NCBI GenBank assembly: GCA_046594105.1 | Contig: JBKJQB010000008.1 | Location: forward strand, 1 to 7,064 | Length of the DNA stretch: 7,064 nt | Direction of reading: 5' to 3' | From: JBDSGC01 sp046594105 | GTDB taxonomy: Bacteria > Acidobacteriota > Thermoanaerobaculia > Gp7-AA8 | In this document: piece by piece, positions 1 through 6,817 of the stretch | Numbering within the stretch: position 1 is the stretch's first letter | Layout: the number at the start of each line of letters is the position of its first letter | Program-made: the position numbers and the translations under genes | Notes under the pieces: model-generated | Databases searched by the model: none | What the model was told of the DNA's origin: nothing | The model's input: only the letters and a program-made list of their open reading frames with translations

Positions 1-1098
1 GGCGCCCATGAGGCTGGCGGTCTGCCAGCGGTTCGCGGTGAAGACGGCGCGTGCCACGCCCGACTCCGTGGCGATCCAGAGGACCTCTTCGCCGCTGGGG
101 CTGCGCCACAACCGGGCATCACGAATCTGATCGGAGGGAAGGCCGTGACGCCGATCGAAGGTCTCCGCGAGGTCGCCCCGAACGCGCACCAACCCGCTGC
201 GCGAAGCGACCCAGGCGCCCGCACCTCGCACGGGATCGATGAAGGTGGTGATCGAATAAACCTCGTTCGAACGAAGCTCGCCGCTTTCCACGCTCCACTT
301 CCGGGCCCCATCAGACCGCACTCGATAGAGGCCCTGGCGGAACGCAGAGATCCACAGCGACTCCCCTTTCGCATCGACGGTTCGCTGGAGGTCTTCGATC
401 TGCCCCGGCACCATCCCCGCCATCACAAACGGCTGCCAGGCAGTCTCCCCCTCGCGGCGGAACCACACTCCCAGATCGCCTGTCCCGATCCATTGCCGCG
501 TCTCGCTGAAGAGCTGCGTGGTGACGGCCAGAGAGCTCAGCTGCCCGAGAGGCAGCGAGGCATTACCAGGGTCGGGCCGCCACACATTGTTTGCCAACTC
601 GAAGATGCCATGGTCCGTGCTGAGCAGCCAGATGTGGGAATGCCCTCGGGCATCCCTGGTCTCCGTGACGCGATAGGCATGGTTCGACAGCCCCGCGGCC
701 ACGCGGGGAACCGATTCCCATCGACCTCCGCGCAGCCGAAGGATGTCTTTGTCGACCGAGGCCGCCCAGAACGCGCCGGTGCTGTCCCCGCCGATCCGGC
801 GGTAAACGCTCCCACGATCGCGCGTCGTCTGCTGCTGCCATCGATGTCCGATGAAACGGTAAAGCCCCTGCGCCGTAGCGGCCCAGGCGAAGCCGTCCAC
901 ATCCACCCCGACCGTGGTGACCACACCCTCCGGCAGGCCGTCGCGCGGCGTGAAGCTCTCGAAGGAAGGCGCGCCGATGGCGGTGAGGTCGAGACCGTCC
1001 GTCGTCTCCGCAGATCGAGATCGTGTGGGAAAAAGAATGAGTGCGAATGCGAGGGCGAACGAAACAGCGATCCGGTTCGCCGTGAATGATGTGGGCAT
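1..1098 (-). CDS. Exported beta-propeller protein, two-component regulator propeller (Reg_prop) type; C-terminal part cut off by window edge
   Basis: The minus strand is open from an ATG at 1098 to the left edge: 366 codons without a stop. The N-terminus has a few polar residues and R9, then a hydrophobic stretch (about residues 10-23) and a likely signal-peptidase site after SRSA (residue 30), so the chain is probably exported. The rest consists of repeats with the pattern W-x-(A/G)-(T/S)-x-x-G-(L/I)-x-R/E, near residues 71-82, 110-121, 156-167, 202-213, 248-259, 295-306 and 340-351. Two copies of the propeller signature are clear: RDGLPEGVV (52-60) and RHGLPSDQI (317-325). This is how the periplasmic sensor of Reg_prop proteins looks; in that family a Y_Y_Y domain, a membrane helix and a histidine kinase, GGDEF or DNA-binding output domain often follow. 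That part lies outside the window, so the output is unknown. No Shine-Dalgarno sequence precedes the ATG; a TACAAT hexamer (1118-1113) lies 14 nt upstream. The gene starts 49 bp after lon. Confidence 0.8.
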   Translation of the reverse strand, partial: MPTSFTANRIAVSFALAFALILFPTRSRSAETTDGLDLTAIGAPSFESFTPRDGLPEGVVTTVGVDVDGFAWAATAQGLYRFIGHRWQQQTTRDRGSVYRRIGGDSTGAFWAASVDKDILRLRGGRWESVPRVAAGLSNHAYRVTETRDARGHSHIWLLSTDHGIFELANNVWRPDPGNASLPLGQLSSLAVTTQLFSETRQWIGTGDLGVWFRREGETAWQPFVMAGMVPGQIEDLQRTVDAKGESLWISAFRQGLYRVRSDGARKWSVESGELRSNEVYSITTFIDPVRGAGAWVASRSGLVRVRGDLAETFDRRHGLPSDQIRDARLWRSPSGEEVLWIATESGVARAVFTANRWQTASLMGA

Positions 1099-1147
1099 GG
1101 GGGACTGACTGGATTGTAACGTCGGGCGGGGACGCGAACGGCGGTCC

Positions 1148-3619
1148 CTACCCCTGCTGCGGCACCGGCACATCGTCCTTGGTGTCGGGCGCTGGCTCGG
1201 GGGCGGCCAGCGGCTTCGACTCCCGCCCGCTGCGCTCGGTGGTCTTCTGATCGGCAGCGGCTCGATCGAGCAATGCGATCTTCAGCACCTCTTCGACGTG
1301 ATCGACGAAGTAGAACTGCATGTCGCGCTTGATCGCTTCGGGGACGTCGACCAGATCGCGCTCGTTCAGCTTCGGAACGATGACCGTGGTGATCTTGGCC
1401 GCACGCGCAGCCAGAACCTTTTCCTTCAGGCCCCCGATGGGCAGCACGTCGCCGCGCAGGGTCACTTCGCCGGTCATGGCCACATTCCGCTTCACCGGCC
1501 GCCCGCTGATCATGGAGATGATCGCGCTGGTCATGGTGATCCCTGCAGACGGCCCGTCTTTGGGGATGGCCCCTGCGGGCACATGGATGTGGATGTCGTG
1601 CGTCTCGAAGTAGTCGGACGGAATGCCCTGCTCGTCGGCGTGCGCTCGCGCATAGGTCAGCGCCGCCTGCGCCGACTCCTTCATCACCTCGCCGAGCTGT
1701 CCGGTGAGCACCAGTTTCCCTTTGCCCTTCACCGCCAGCGCCTCGATGAACAGGATGTCGCCGCCCACCGCGGTCCAGGCCAGTCCGGTGGCCACCCCGA
1801 CCTGATCGCGCTCCAGGAGCTCTTCGGCGAAGTGCTTCATCGCTCCGAGGTACTTCTCCACGTTCGCGTCGGTGATGCGGTAGCTGGCGTCTGATTTTCC
1901 TTCGGCCACCTGCACGGCGATCTTGCGACAGACCGTTCCGATTTCGCGCTCGAGGTTTCGCAGGCCCGCTTCCTTGGTATAGCCGGTGATGATCCGCATG
2001 ATCCCGGAGTCGGTCCAGGTCACCGGCGTTTCGTTGAGGCCGTTCTCCTCCATCTGCTTGGGGATCAGATGCTGTTTGGCGATCGACATCTTCTCTTCGT
2101 CGGTGTAGCCGGAGAGCCGGATGATCTCCATGCGGTCGAGGAATGCCGGCTGGATGGTGTCCAGGACGTTGGCGGTGACGATGAACATCACGTTGGACAG
2201 GTCGTACGACACGCCGAGATAGTGATCGCGGAAGGAAAAGTTCTGCTCCGGATCGAGGACCTCGAGCAGCGCCGAGGACGGATCGCCGCGATAGTCCGCG
2301 CCGATCTTGTCCACTTCGTCGAGCATGAAAACGGGGTTGGAGGTCTGGGCCTGATTGATGCCCTGGACGATGCGGCCGGGAAGGGCGCCGACATAGGTGC
2401 GGCGGTGGCCGCGGACTTCGGCCTCATCGCGAACGCCACCGAGGGAAATGCGCACAAACTTGCGATCGAGGGCCCGGGCGATCGAGCGTCCCAGCGAGGT
2501 CTTGCCCACGCCGGGAGGTCCCACGAAACAGAGGATTGGACCTTTCATCTTCGCGCCGCGCAACTTGCGCACGGCGAGGTACTCCAGGATCCGTTCCTTG
2601 ATCTTCTCGAGGTCGTAGTGGTCCTCATCCAGAATGGTGCGGGCGCGCTGCAGGTCGTGGTTGTCCGCCGACATCACACCCCACGGCAGGCCGGTCATCC
2701 AGTCGAGATAGGTGCGGATGATCGACGTCTCGGCCGAGTCGGGATGCGAGCGTTCCAGACGTTTGATCTGCTTCTCGACCTCCTCCCTGGCCTCGGCGGG
2801 GATCTGCTTCTCCTCGATTTTTTTCCGATAGTTCTCGACGTCTTCGGCGACGTCTTCTCCCTCACCGAGCTCGCTCTGGATGGCCTTGAGCTGTTGGCGG
2901 AGGAAATACTCGCGCTGGCTCTTGTTCATCTCCCCCTGGGCAGCGGAGGAGATCTCCTGCTGCATGGTCAGAAGATTGATTTCGCGCGTGAGCAGCTCAT
3001 TGACGCGTTTGAGCCGGTCGACCGGATCGATGGTTTCGAGGATCTGCTGCGCTTCCTCCAGCTTCAGATCGAGATTGGAAGCCGCGAGATCGGTGAGACG
3101 CGCCGGGTCGTCGAGATTCGCGGCGATGACCATGACTTCCGGGGAAATGTTTTTGCCGAGACTCACGGCACGATCGAGATTCTGCTTGACCGCGCGGATG
3201 AGGGCCTCGACCTCCAGCGAACGATCCTTGGTGACCACCTCTTCAATCCGGGTGATCTTCGCCTTGAAGAAGGGAGCGGTCTGGATGAAGTAATCGACGC
3301 GGGCACGCGAGAGGCCCTGGACCAGGATGCGGATGCGCCCGTCCGGGAGCTTGAGCATCCGCATGATGATGGCCACCGTGCCGACGCGGTAGAGATCGTC
3401 CTCTGCCGGATCCTCGTTCTGGAAATCCTTCTGCGCCGTCAGCATGATCACCCGGTTCTCGGCCAGGGCCTGATCCACCGCGTTGATGGACTTCTCACGC
3501 GATACGGAGAGGGGCACGATGATGAACGGAAAGATGACCAGGTCCTTCAACGGAAGGACAGGAAGGACATCGGGGATCTTGATCGGTTCTTCCTTCGCGG
3601 GTTCGTTCGCGTCGCTCAT
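1148..3619 (-). CDS. lon: ATP-dependent protease Lon (LonA type, endopeptidase La)
   Basis: This 823-residue protein is a complete cytoplasmic Lon protease, a homo-oligomeric AAA+ serine-lysine protease that degrades misfolded and selected regulatory proteins. The domains are in the usual order: N-terminal substrate-binding domain (about 17-210, opening with LPVLPLKDLVIFP), a helical linker (about 215-310), the AAA+ module and the C-terminal protease domain (about 600-785). Walker A is GPPGVGKTS (367-375, K373), Walker B is FMLDEVD (431-437, D434/E435), sensor-1 is probably N484, and the sensor-2 arginine is R554 in GLRNLERE. The protease dyad is S691 in PKDGPSAG and K734 in GGLKEK; their 43-residue spacing equals that of E. 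coli S679/K722. The ATG is supported by a Shine-Dalgarno sequence five bases upstream. The protein is somewhat longer than E. coli Lon (784) because of a polar, Pro/Ala/Asp-rich tail after about residue 787. nrdR lies 181 bp upstream on the same strand. Confidence 0.98.
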   Translation of the reverse strand: MSDANEPAKEEPIKIPDVLPVLPLKDLVIFPFIIVPLSVSREKSINAVDQALAENRVIMLTAQKDFQNEDPAEDDLYRVGTVAIIMRMLKLPDGRIRILVQGLSRARVDYFIQTAPFFKAKITRIEEVVTKDRSLEVEALIRAVKQNLDRAVSLGKNISPEVMVIAANLDDPARLTDLAASNLDLKLEEAQQILETIDPVDRLKRVNELLTREINLLTMQQEISSAAQGEMNKSQREYFLRQQLKAIQSELGEGEDVAEDVENYRKKIEEKQIPAEAREEVEKQIKRLERSHPDSAETSIIRTYLDWMTGLPWGVMSADNHDLQRARTILDEDHYDLEKIKERILEYLAVRKLRGAKMKGPILCFVGPPGVGKTSLGRSIARALDRKFVRISLGGVRDEAEVRGHRRTYVGALPGRIVQGINQAQTSNPVFMLDEVDKIGADYRGDPSSALLEVLDPEQNFSFRDHYLGVSYDLSNVMFIVTANVLDTIQPAFLDRMEIIRLSGYTDEEKMSIAKQHLIPKQMEENGLNETPVTWTDSGIMRIITGYTKEAGLRNLEREIGTVCRKIAVQVAEGKSDASYRITDANVEKYLGAMKHFAEELLERDQVGVATGLAWTAVGGDILFIEALAVKGKGKLVLTGQLGEVMKESAQAALTYARAHADEQGIPSDYFETHDIHIHVPAGAIPKDGPSAGITMTSAIISMISGRPVKRNVAMTGEVTLRGDVLPIGGLKEKVLAARAAKITTVIVPKLNERDLVDVPEAIKRDMQFYFVDHVEEVLKIALLDRAAADQKTTERSGRESKPLAAPEPAPDTKDDVPVPQQG

Positions 3620-3624
3620 ATCAA

Positions 3625-3631
3625 CCTCTCC
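3625..3631 (-). promoter_or_regulatory. Shine-Dalgarno sequence of lon
   Basis: Read on the minus strand this is GGAGAGG, five bases before the lon ATG at 3619. It fixes the start codon. It contrasts with nrdR and the propeller gene, which have no comparable site. Confidence 0.7.
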
Positions 3632-3652
3632 GAAAAATGCGGGGGACCTGAT

Positions 3653-3677
3653 GGGAACCGCTGCAATGGCTGTTCCC
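3653..3677. repeat. Imperfect inverted repeat (dyad) in the nrdR-lon intergenic region
   Basis: The arms GGGAACCGC and GCTGTTCCC are inverted copies with one mismatch in nine positions, separated by seven bases. The dyad lies 33 bp upstream of the lon ATG and just beyond its ribosome binding site. It could be an operator or a stem-loop in the lon leader. No T-run follows directly in the lon direction, so it does not look like an intrinsic terminator. It does not match the CIRCE (TTAGCACTC-N9-GAGTGCTAA) or HAIR heat-shock operators. The rest of this 181-bp gap (3620-3800) shows no convincing sigma-70 or sigma-32 promoter and no well-supported gene. Confidence 0.4.
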
Positions 3678-3800
3678 GTGAAGTGTCGTGTTCACCAACA
3701 GCTATCTCTTCGCCGGGCGCGGTGTGGGATCTCACTGTCAGACGATTTCTTATCGGCATCATTCTTCTCTTCGCGCTGCGCGCCCTGTGATTTTTCGGAC

Positions 3801-4247
3801 TCATTTCAGCTGGTGCAACTCCTTCACGAATGCATCCACGTCCTCGAAGCGGCGGTAGACCGATGCGAATCGGACGTAGGCCACAGGGTCCAGCTCCCGC
3901 AGCCGTTCCATGACCATCGTTCCGATCCGCTGGCTGGCAATCTCCCGTTCGCCGGACTCCTGCATGGAGGTTTCGATCGAGTCGGCCAGCCGCTCCAGGG
4001 TCTCCTGCGGCACCGGCCGCTTGCGGCAGGCCACCTGAAGACCGCGCATGAGCTTTTCCCGATCGTAGGGCTCGCGCCGCTCGTCGCGCTTGACGACCTG
4101 AAAGGGCAGGTGCTCGATCTTCTCGTAGCTGGTAAAACGGCGTCCGCACTGCGTGCACTCACGACGACGCCGGATGACCTCGCCTTCGCGCCCTTCGCGC
4201 GAGTCGACGACGCGATCTTCCGTGTTTCCGCAGAAGGGACAGCGCAT
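3801..4247 (-). CDS. nrdR: Transcriptional repressor NrdR (ribonucleotide reductase regulator)
   Basis: This 148-residue protein has the length and layout of NrdR. It begins MRCPFCG and has a four-cysteine zinc ribbon (C3, C6, C31, C34) with the family pattern DSREGREG...IRRRREC. An ATP-cone domain follows (about 49-138), including the VVKRD...PYDREKL and VYRRFEDVDAF segments typical of the family. NrdR binds dATP/ATP through the ATP-cone and represses ribonucleotide reductase operons at NrdR boxes; no such operon or clear NrdR box is in this window. The frame stays open upstream for more than 100 codons, but family length and the CxxC at residue 3 place the start at ATG 4247; the codon just before it is GTG, a possible alternative start. 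There is no Shine-Dalgarno sequence. A TGATATACG stretch (4264-4256), like an extended -10, ends 8 nt before the ATG. The gene sits between the flippase-like gene and lon, all in the same direction. Confidence 0.95.
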   Translation of the reverse strand: MRCPFCGNTEDRVVDSREGREGEVIRRRRECTQCGRRFTSYEKIEHLPFQVVKRDERREPYDREKLMRGLQVACRKRPVPQETLERLADSIETSMQESGEREIASQRIGTMVMERLRELDPVAYVRFASVYRRFEDVDAFVKELHQLK

Positions 4248-4315
4248 CACGGCGCCGTATATCACGAGAGGATGGGTGGAGCGAGGGAACCACTCGCTGC
4301 CGCGCGCACCCTTCG

Positions 4316-5401
4316 TCAGGCCGCGGGCGGCGGATCGGCGACTTCCTTCCCCGCGGCGGTCAGATCCCGGAATCGCAATCCTTCGCGCAGGAGCAGCGCC
4401 ACTCCGGCGACCACCACCGGCAGCGTACCGACGAGGTGAAAGAGGAGCGTGATGGCCACCGATGGATCGATGTCGAACCCGTAGTAGGTCGTCAGCAGCC
4501 ACTGACTGATCTTGTGAAAGCCGCCCACGCCGCCAGGAGTGGGGATGGCGATTCCGACGGTGGTGACGGCGCTCAGAAAGTACGTGGAGTCGAAGGGCAG
4601 GACGTGATTGACGGCTTTCATGACCGCCCAGAACTGCGCGGTCAGGCAGAGCCAGATTCCTGCGGTACAAGCAAGGACGGTCGCCAGTGCCGCAGGCCGA
4701 TGGACGATGTCCAGGGTTCTGACAAACGCGTCGAAGAAGCGCATCCAGGGATCACGAAACCGCTTCGGCAGCAGGCGTCCCAGCCGTTCGTGAAGGCGTC
4801 GCACCGCGGTGCTGGAGAAGCCCAGTCCGATCATGAAGAGAATCAGCGCCGTGAGCACGCCACCACACACGGCGCCCCCCACATGAATGACACCCTGGCG
4901 CCCGGGAAAATCGTTCCAGTGCACGATGCAGAAATACACGAAGAGGGCGAGGATGCTGATCAGGTCGAGCACACGTTCGGACAGGACGGTTCCCAGCGCA
5001 TCCACGAAGCGGACTTTGCTTCGCCGCGCCAGCAAGGCCGGACGGGCCACGTCGCCGGCGCGGATGGGGAGAACCGTGGACAGCATGTATCCCGTGCAGT
5101 TCGCAAAGAAGGTGGGATAAAACCCAGGCATGTCCGGGCCACCGATGAGAATGCGCCAGCGCTGCGTCCGGAAGATGAGGGTGGAGAAGTTGATGAGCAG
5201 CCCGGCGATCAGCCAGAGCGGGTCTGCCGCTTTCATGATCGCCCAGACGTCATGAAGATTGCTCTTCCAGAGAAAGAGTCCGAGGAAGAACCCGGTCAGA
5301 GCGATGACCAGGACGATCTGGAGAATGCGTTTCAAGCCGGGAACGTTTGTATCACACGGATCCAATACCGGCAGATGCGCACGTACCACCGGTCCGACCA
5401 T
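4316..5401 (-). CDS. Lysylphosphatidylglycerol synthase TM region / flippase-like integral membrane protein (UPF0104/YbhN type)
   Basis: Counting from the ATG at 5401 the protein has 361 residues and is strongly hydrophobic. Likely membrane helices are at about 26-45, 61-78, 139-160, 171-192, 238-258, 272-290 and 313-337. Family-type motifs are visible: N101...LPIRAGDVAR (111-120), SERVLDLIS (141-149) and PTPGGVGGFH (287-296). These fit the membrane domain shared with the MprF lysyl-PG synthase/flippase, which also occurs alone in proteins of largely unknown function, some near polysaccharide or lipid genes. No lysyl-transferase domain is attached, so aminoacylation is not expected; moving a lipid or lipid-linked substrate is inference. 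The start is uncertain. ATG 5401 has a GAAGG six bases upstream but overlaps the divergent deacetylase start by two bases. TTG 5335 would begin LKRILQIV, closer to the usual start of the family. nrdR follows after 68 bp. That gap holds only a weak 6-bp-stem hairpin (4280-4298) without a T-run. Confidence 0.85.
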   Translation of the reverse strand: MVGPVVRAHLPVLDPCDTNVPGLKRILQIVLVIALTGFFLGLFLWKSNLHDVWAIMKAADPLWLIAGLLINFSTLIFRTQRWRILIGGPDMPGFYPTFFANCTGYMLSTVLPIRAGDVARPALLARRSKVRFVDALGTVLSERVLDLISILALFVYFCIVHWNDFPGRQGVIHVGGAVCGGVLTALILFMIGLGFSSTAVRRLHERLGRLLPKRFRDPWMRFFDAFVRTLDIVHRPAALATVLACTAGIWLCLTAQFWAVMKAVNHVLPFDSTYFLSAVTTVGIAIPTPGGVGGFHKISQWLLTTYYGFDIDPSVAITLLFHLVGTLPVVVAGVALLLREGLRFRDLTAAGKEVADPPPAA

Positions 5402-6341
5402 GAGCAACCTTCGCGTTTACACGAATCCGATCTTCCGCAGTCACGACACCGGCGTCGGCCACCCCGAGCGCCCTTCGCGCATGGACGCCGCCTTGGAGGG
5501 AGTGGCCCGTGCCGGACTCTCCGATCGAGTGGTGGCCGAGGCGTCCGTGCACGCGGAGACCGACCGCATCATCGCCAAGGTGCATTCCAGCGACTATGAA
5601 CGGGAGCTCGAGCATGCCTGCCGCGCAGGGATGCGACTGTTTCACTCCATGGACAACCCGATTTCCTCCCGCACCTTCGCCGCCGCCCGCACCGCCGTGG
5701 GCTCCGCTCTCGGGGCTGCCGAGGAAATGCTGACCGGGGAGACCACGCGCGCGTTTGTGGTGGCCAGGCCCCCGGGCCATCACGCCGATCGCGTCGCTGC
5801 GATGGGCTTCTGCTTCTTCAACACCATCGCCTGCGTGGCCGAATGGCTCCGCGAGCGCGAGGGAATCGATCGGGTCTTCATCTTCGACTTCGACGTACAC
5901 CACGGCAATGGCACCCAGGCCTTGTTCGAGGAGCGCGACGACGTCTACTACGCCTCGACCCATCGCTTCCCGTTCTATCCCGGCACGGGAGCGTCCGACG
6001 AGATCGGGCGTGGCGCCGGTCGTGGTTTCACCCGGAATCTTCCGATCGCCGCAGGAGGAGGGGACGCCGAATATCTGCGCGCGGTCGAGGACGACATCGT
6101 GCGGGTGATCGACGACTATCGCCCGGACGTGGTGCTCCTCTCTTCCGGATTCGATGCCCATCGCCGCGATCCCCTCGGCGGGATGAACGTCACCGAGCAG
6201 GCATACGGAGCGATCACCCAAAGGCTGGTCGAAGCGGCCGAGCGCCACGCCAAGGGCCGCATTCTTTCTTTGCTCGAAGGTGGCTACGACCTCGAAGCGT
6301 TGAGCGCCAGCGTTGCCGAACACGTTCTGGCTCTGTCGTAG
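5400..6341 (+). CDS. Zinc-dependent deacetylase of the histone deacetylase / AcuC / acetylpolyamine amidohydrolase superfamily
   Basis: This 313-residue protein matches the length of a stand-alone bacterial histone-deacetylase-fold domain. Recognisable in order are HPERPSR near the N-terminus (21-27), RPPGHHA with the active-site histidine pair H127/H128, FDFDVHHGNGT (162-172) with presumed zinc ligands D165 and H167, SSGFDAHRRDPLGG (248-261) with the third ligand D252, and LLEGGYD (291-297) with the probable transition-state tyrosine Y296. All key catalytic residues are therefore present. The family removes acetyl groups from lysine side chains or polyamines in the cytoplasm; the substrate cannot be told from sequence alone. 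The EGGYD motif and general look are closest to class II-like bacterial deacetylases. ATG 5400 gives the expected N-terminus (MSNLRVYTNPIF) but lacks a Shine-Dalgarno sequence and overlaps the flippase-like ATG on the other strand. A Coa1-like gene follows 20 bp downstream, probably in the same operon. Confidence 0.93.
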   Translation: MSNLRVYTNPIFRSHDTGVGHPERPSRMDAALEGVARAGLSDRVVAEASVHAETDRIIAKVHSSDYERELEHACRAGMRLFHSMDNPISSRTFAAARTAVGSALGAAEEMLTGETTRAFVVARPPGHHADRVAAMGFCFFNTIACVAEWLREREGIDRVFIFDFDVHHGNGTQALFEERDDVYYASTHRFPFYPGTGASDEIGRGAGRGFTRNLPIAAGGGDAEYLRAVEDDIVRVIDDYRPDVVLLSSGFDAHRRDPLGGMNVTEQAYGAITQRLVEAAERHAKGRILSLLEGGYDLEALSASVAEHVLALS

Positions 6342-6349
6342 ACTGCCCC

Positions 6350-6355
6350 GGGAGG
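6350..6355 (+). promoter_or_regulatory. Shine-Dalgarno sequence of the Coa1-like gene
   Basis: GGGAGG ends six bases before ATG 6362, inside the 20-bp gap after the deacetylase stop. It supports ATG 6362 over the in-frame Met at residue 11 and suggests efficient translation from a shared transcript. Confidence 0.7.
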
Positions 6356-6361
6356 TTTCCC

Positions 6362-6817
6362 ATGACCGTTGATCCCGGCCGCTTCCACCCCATGACTCCG
6401 GCGCCACCTCCGCCGCCAAAGCAGTCCACTGGCTGCGGCAAACTCGCATTGATCGGCTGCACCATCGCCTTCCTCCTCGGCGCCGTCGCTGTGGTCGCAG
6501 TGGTATTCGGAATCTTCGGCGCGATCAAAAAGTCCGACGTTTACTCCGAGGCCCGCAATCGTGCCGTTGCTGATCCCCGCGTCGTCGCAGCCCTGGGGAC
6601 GCCCATCAAGACCGGCTTGCTGGTCAGCGGCTCGCTGCAGATCAAGAACAATTCAGGCACCGCCGACCTGGGGTTCTCCATCTCCGGACCGAAAGGCGAG
6701 GCTCACGTGGACGCCGTGGCCACGCGCGGCGCCGAACGCTGGACGTTCACCACACTCACGGTCAAGCCATCAGGCCAGCCAGCCATCGATGTGTTGAGAC
6801 CGGAGGGAAGTCCCTAG
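6362..6817 (+). CDS. Small membrane-anchored protein resembling the Coa1 cytochrome c oxidase assembly factor family
   Basis: This 151-residue protein has a short proline-rich N-terminus (PAPPPPP, 13-19), one strong membrane helix (about 27-53) and a soluble C-terminal domain. The order of features in that domain, LGTPIKTG (78-85), SGSLQI (89-94), ADLGFSISGPKGEAHVDA (101-118) and ERWTFTTLTV (125-134), recalls the Coa1/Tim21-like fold, in which a G-x-P-I segment is followed by a strand with S-G-P-K-G and a late W plus beta strand. Coa1 itself is a mitochondrial cytochrome oxidase assembly factor; bacterial relatives are mostly uncharacterised, so a role in oxidase assembly is unproven. No oxidase genes are in the window. 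Residues STGC (22-25) are not a lipobox, because the hydrophobic stretch follows the Cys instead of preceding it. The deacetylase gene lies 20 bp upstream. The stop codon TAG coincides with the outer edge of the large palindrome that follows. Confidence 0.65.
   Translation: MTVDPGRFHPMTPAPPPPPKQSTGCGKLALIGCTIAFLLGAVAVVAVVFGIFGAIKKSDVYSEARNRAVADPRVVAALGTPIKTGLLVSGSLQIKNNSGTADLGFSISGPKGEAHVDAVATRGAERWTFTTLTVKPSGQPAIDVLRPEGSP

Noticed and set aside
145..1089. Open plus-strand frame of 314 codons opposite the propeller gene
   Set aside because: The minus-strand frame gives a signal peptide and repeated propeller motifs. The plus-strand product is Arg/Pro-rich and domain-free, typical of an antisense shadow.
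1099..1147. Possible terminator between lon and the propeller gene
   Set aside because: Only a four-base CGTC/GACG pair is present and there is no T-run, so an intrinsic terminator is not supported.
3616..3762. 48-codon minus-strand frame starting ATGATG and ending in an ATGA overlap with the lon start
   Set aside because: The overlap looks like translational coupling, but the frame is open by chance far upstream through nrdR. Its codons (AGA, ATA, ACA, TCA) do not follow the GC-rich third positions of the real genes, and the peptide has no recognisable features.
2069..3790. Very long open frame (573 codons) on the plus strand opposite lon
   Set aside because: It lies almost wholly antisense to the well-supported lon gene, and its peptide shows no recognisable domain. 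Long antisense frames are expected where GC-rich codon use on the real strand avoids reverse-strand stops.
4280..4298. Hairpin AGCGAG / CTCGCT between the flippase-like gene and nrdR as a terminator
   Set aside because: The stem is only six base pairs with a seven-base loop, and no T-run follows on the minus strand.
4436..6449. Long antisense frames over the flippase-like gene (4436-5599, plus) and the deacetylase gene (5352-6449, minus)
   Set aside because: Both overlap genes with clear family motifs, and neither translation has recognisable domains or a supporting ribosome binding site.
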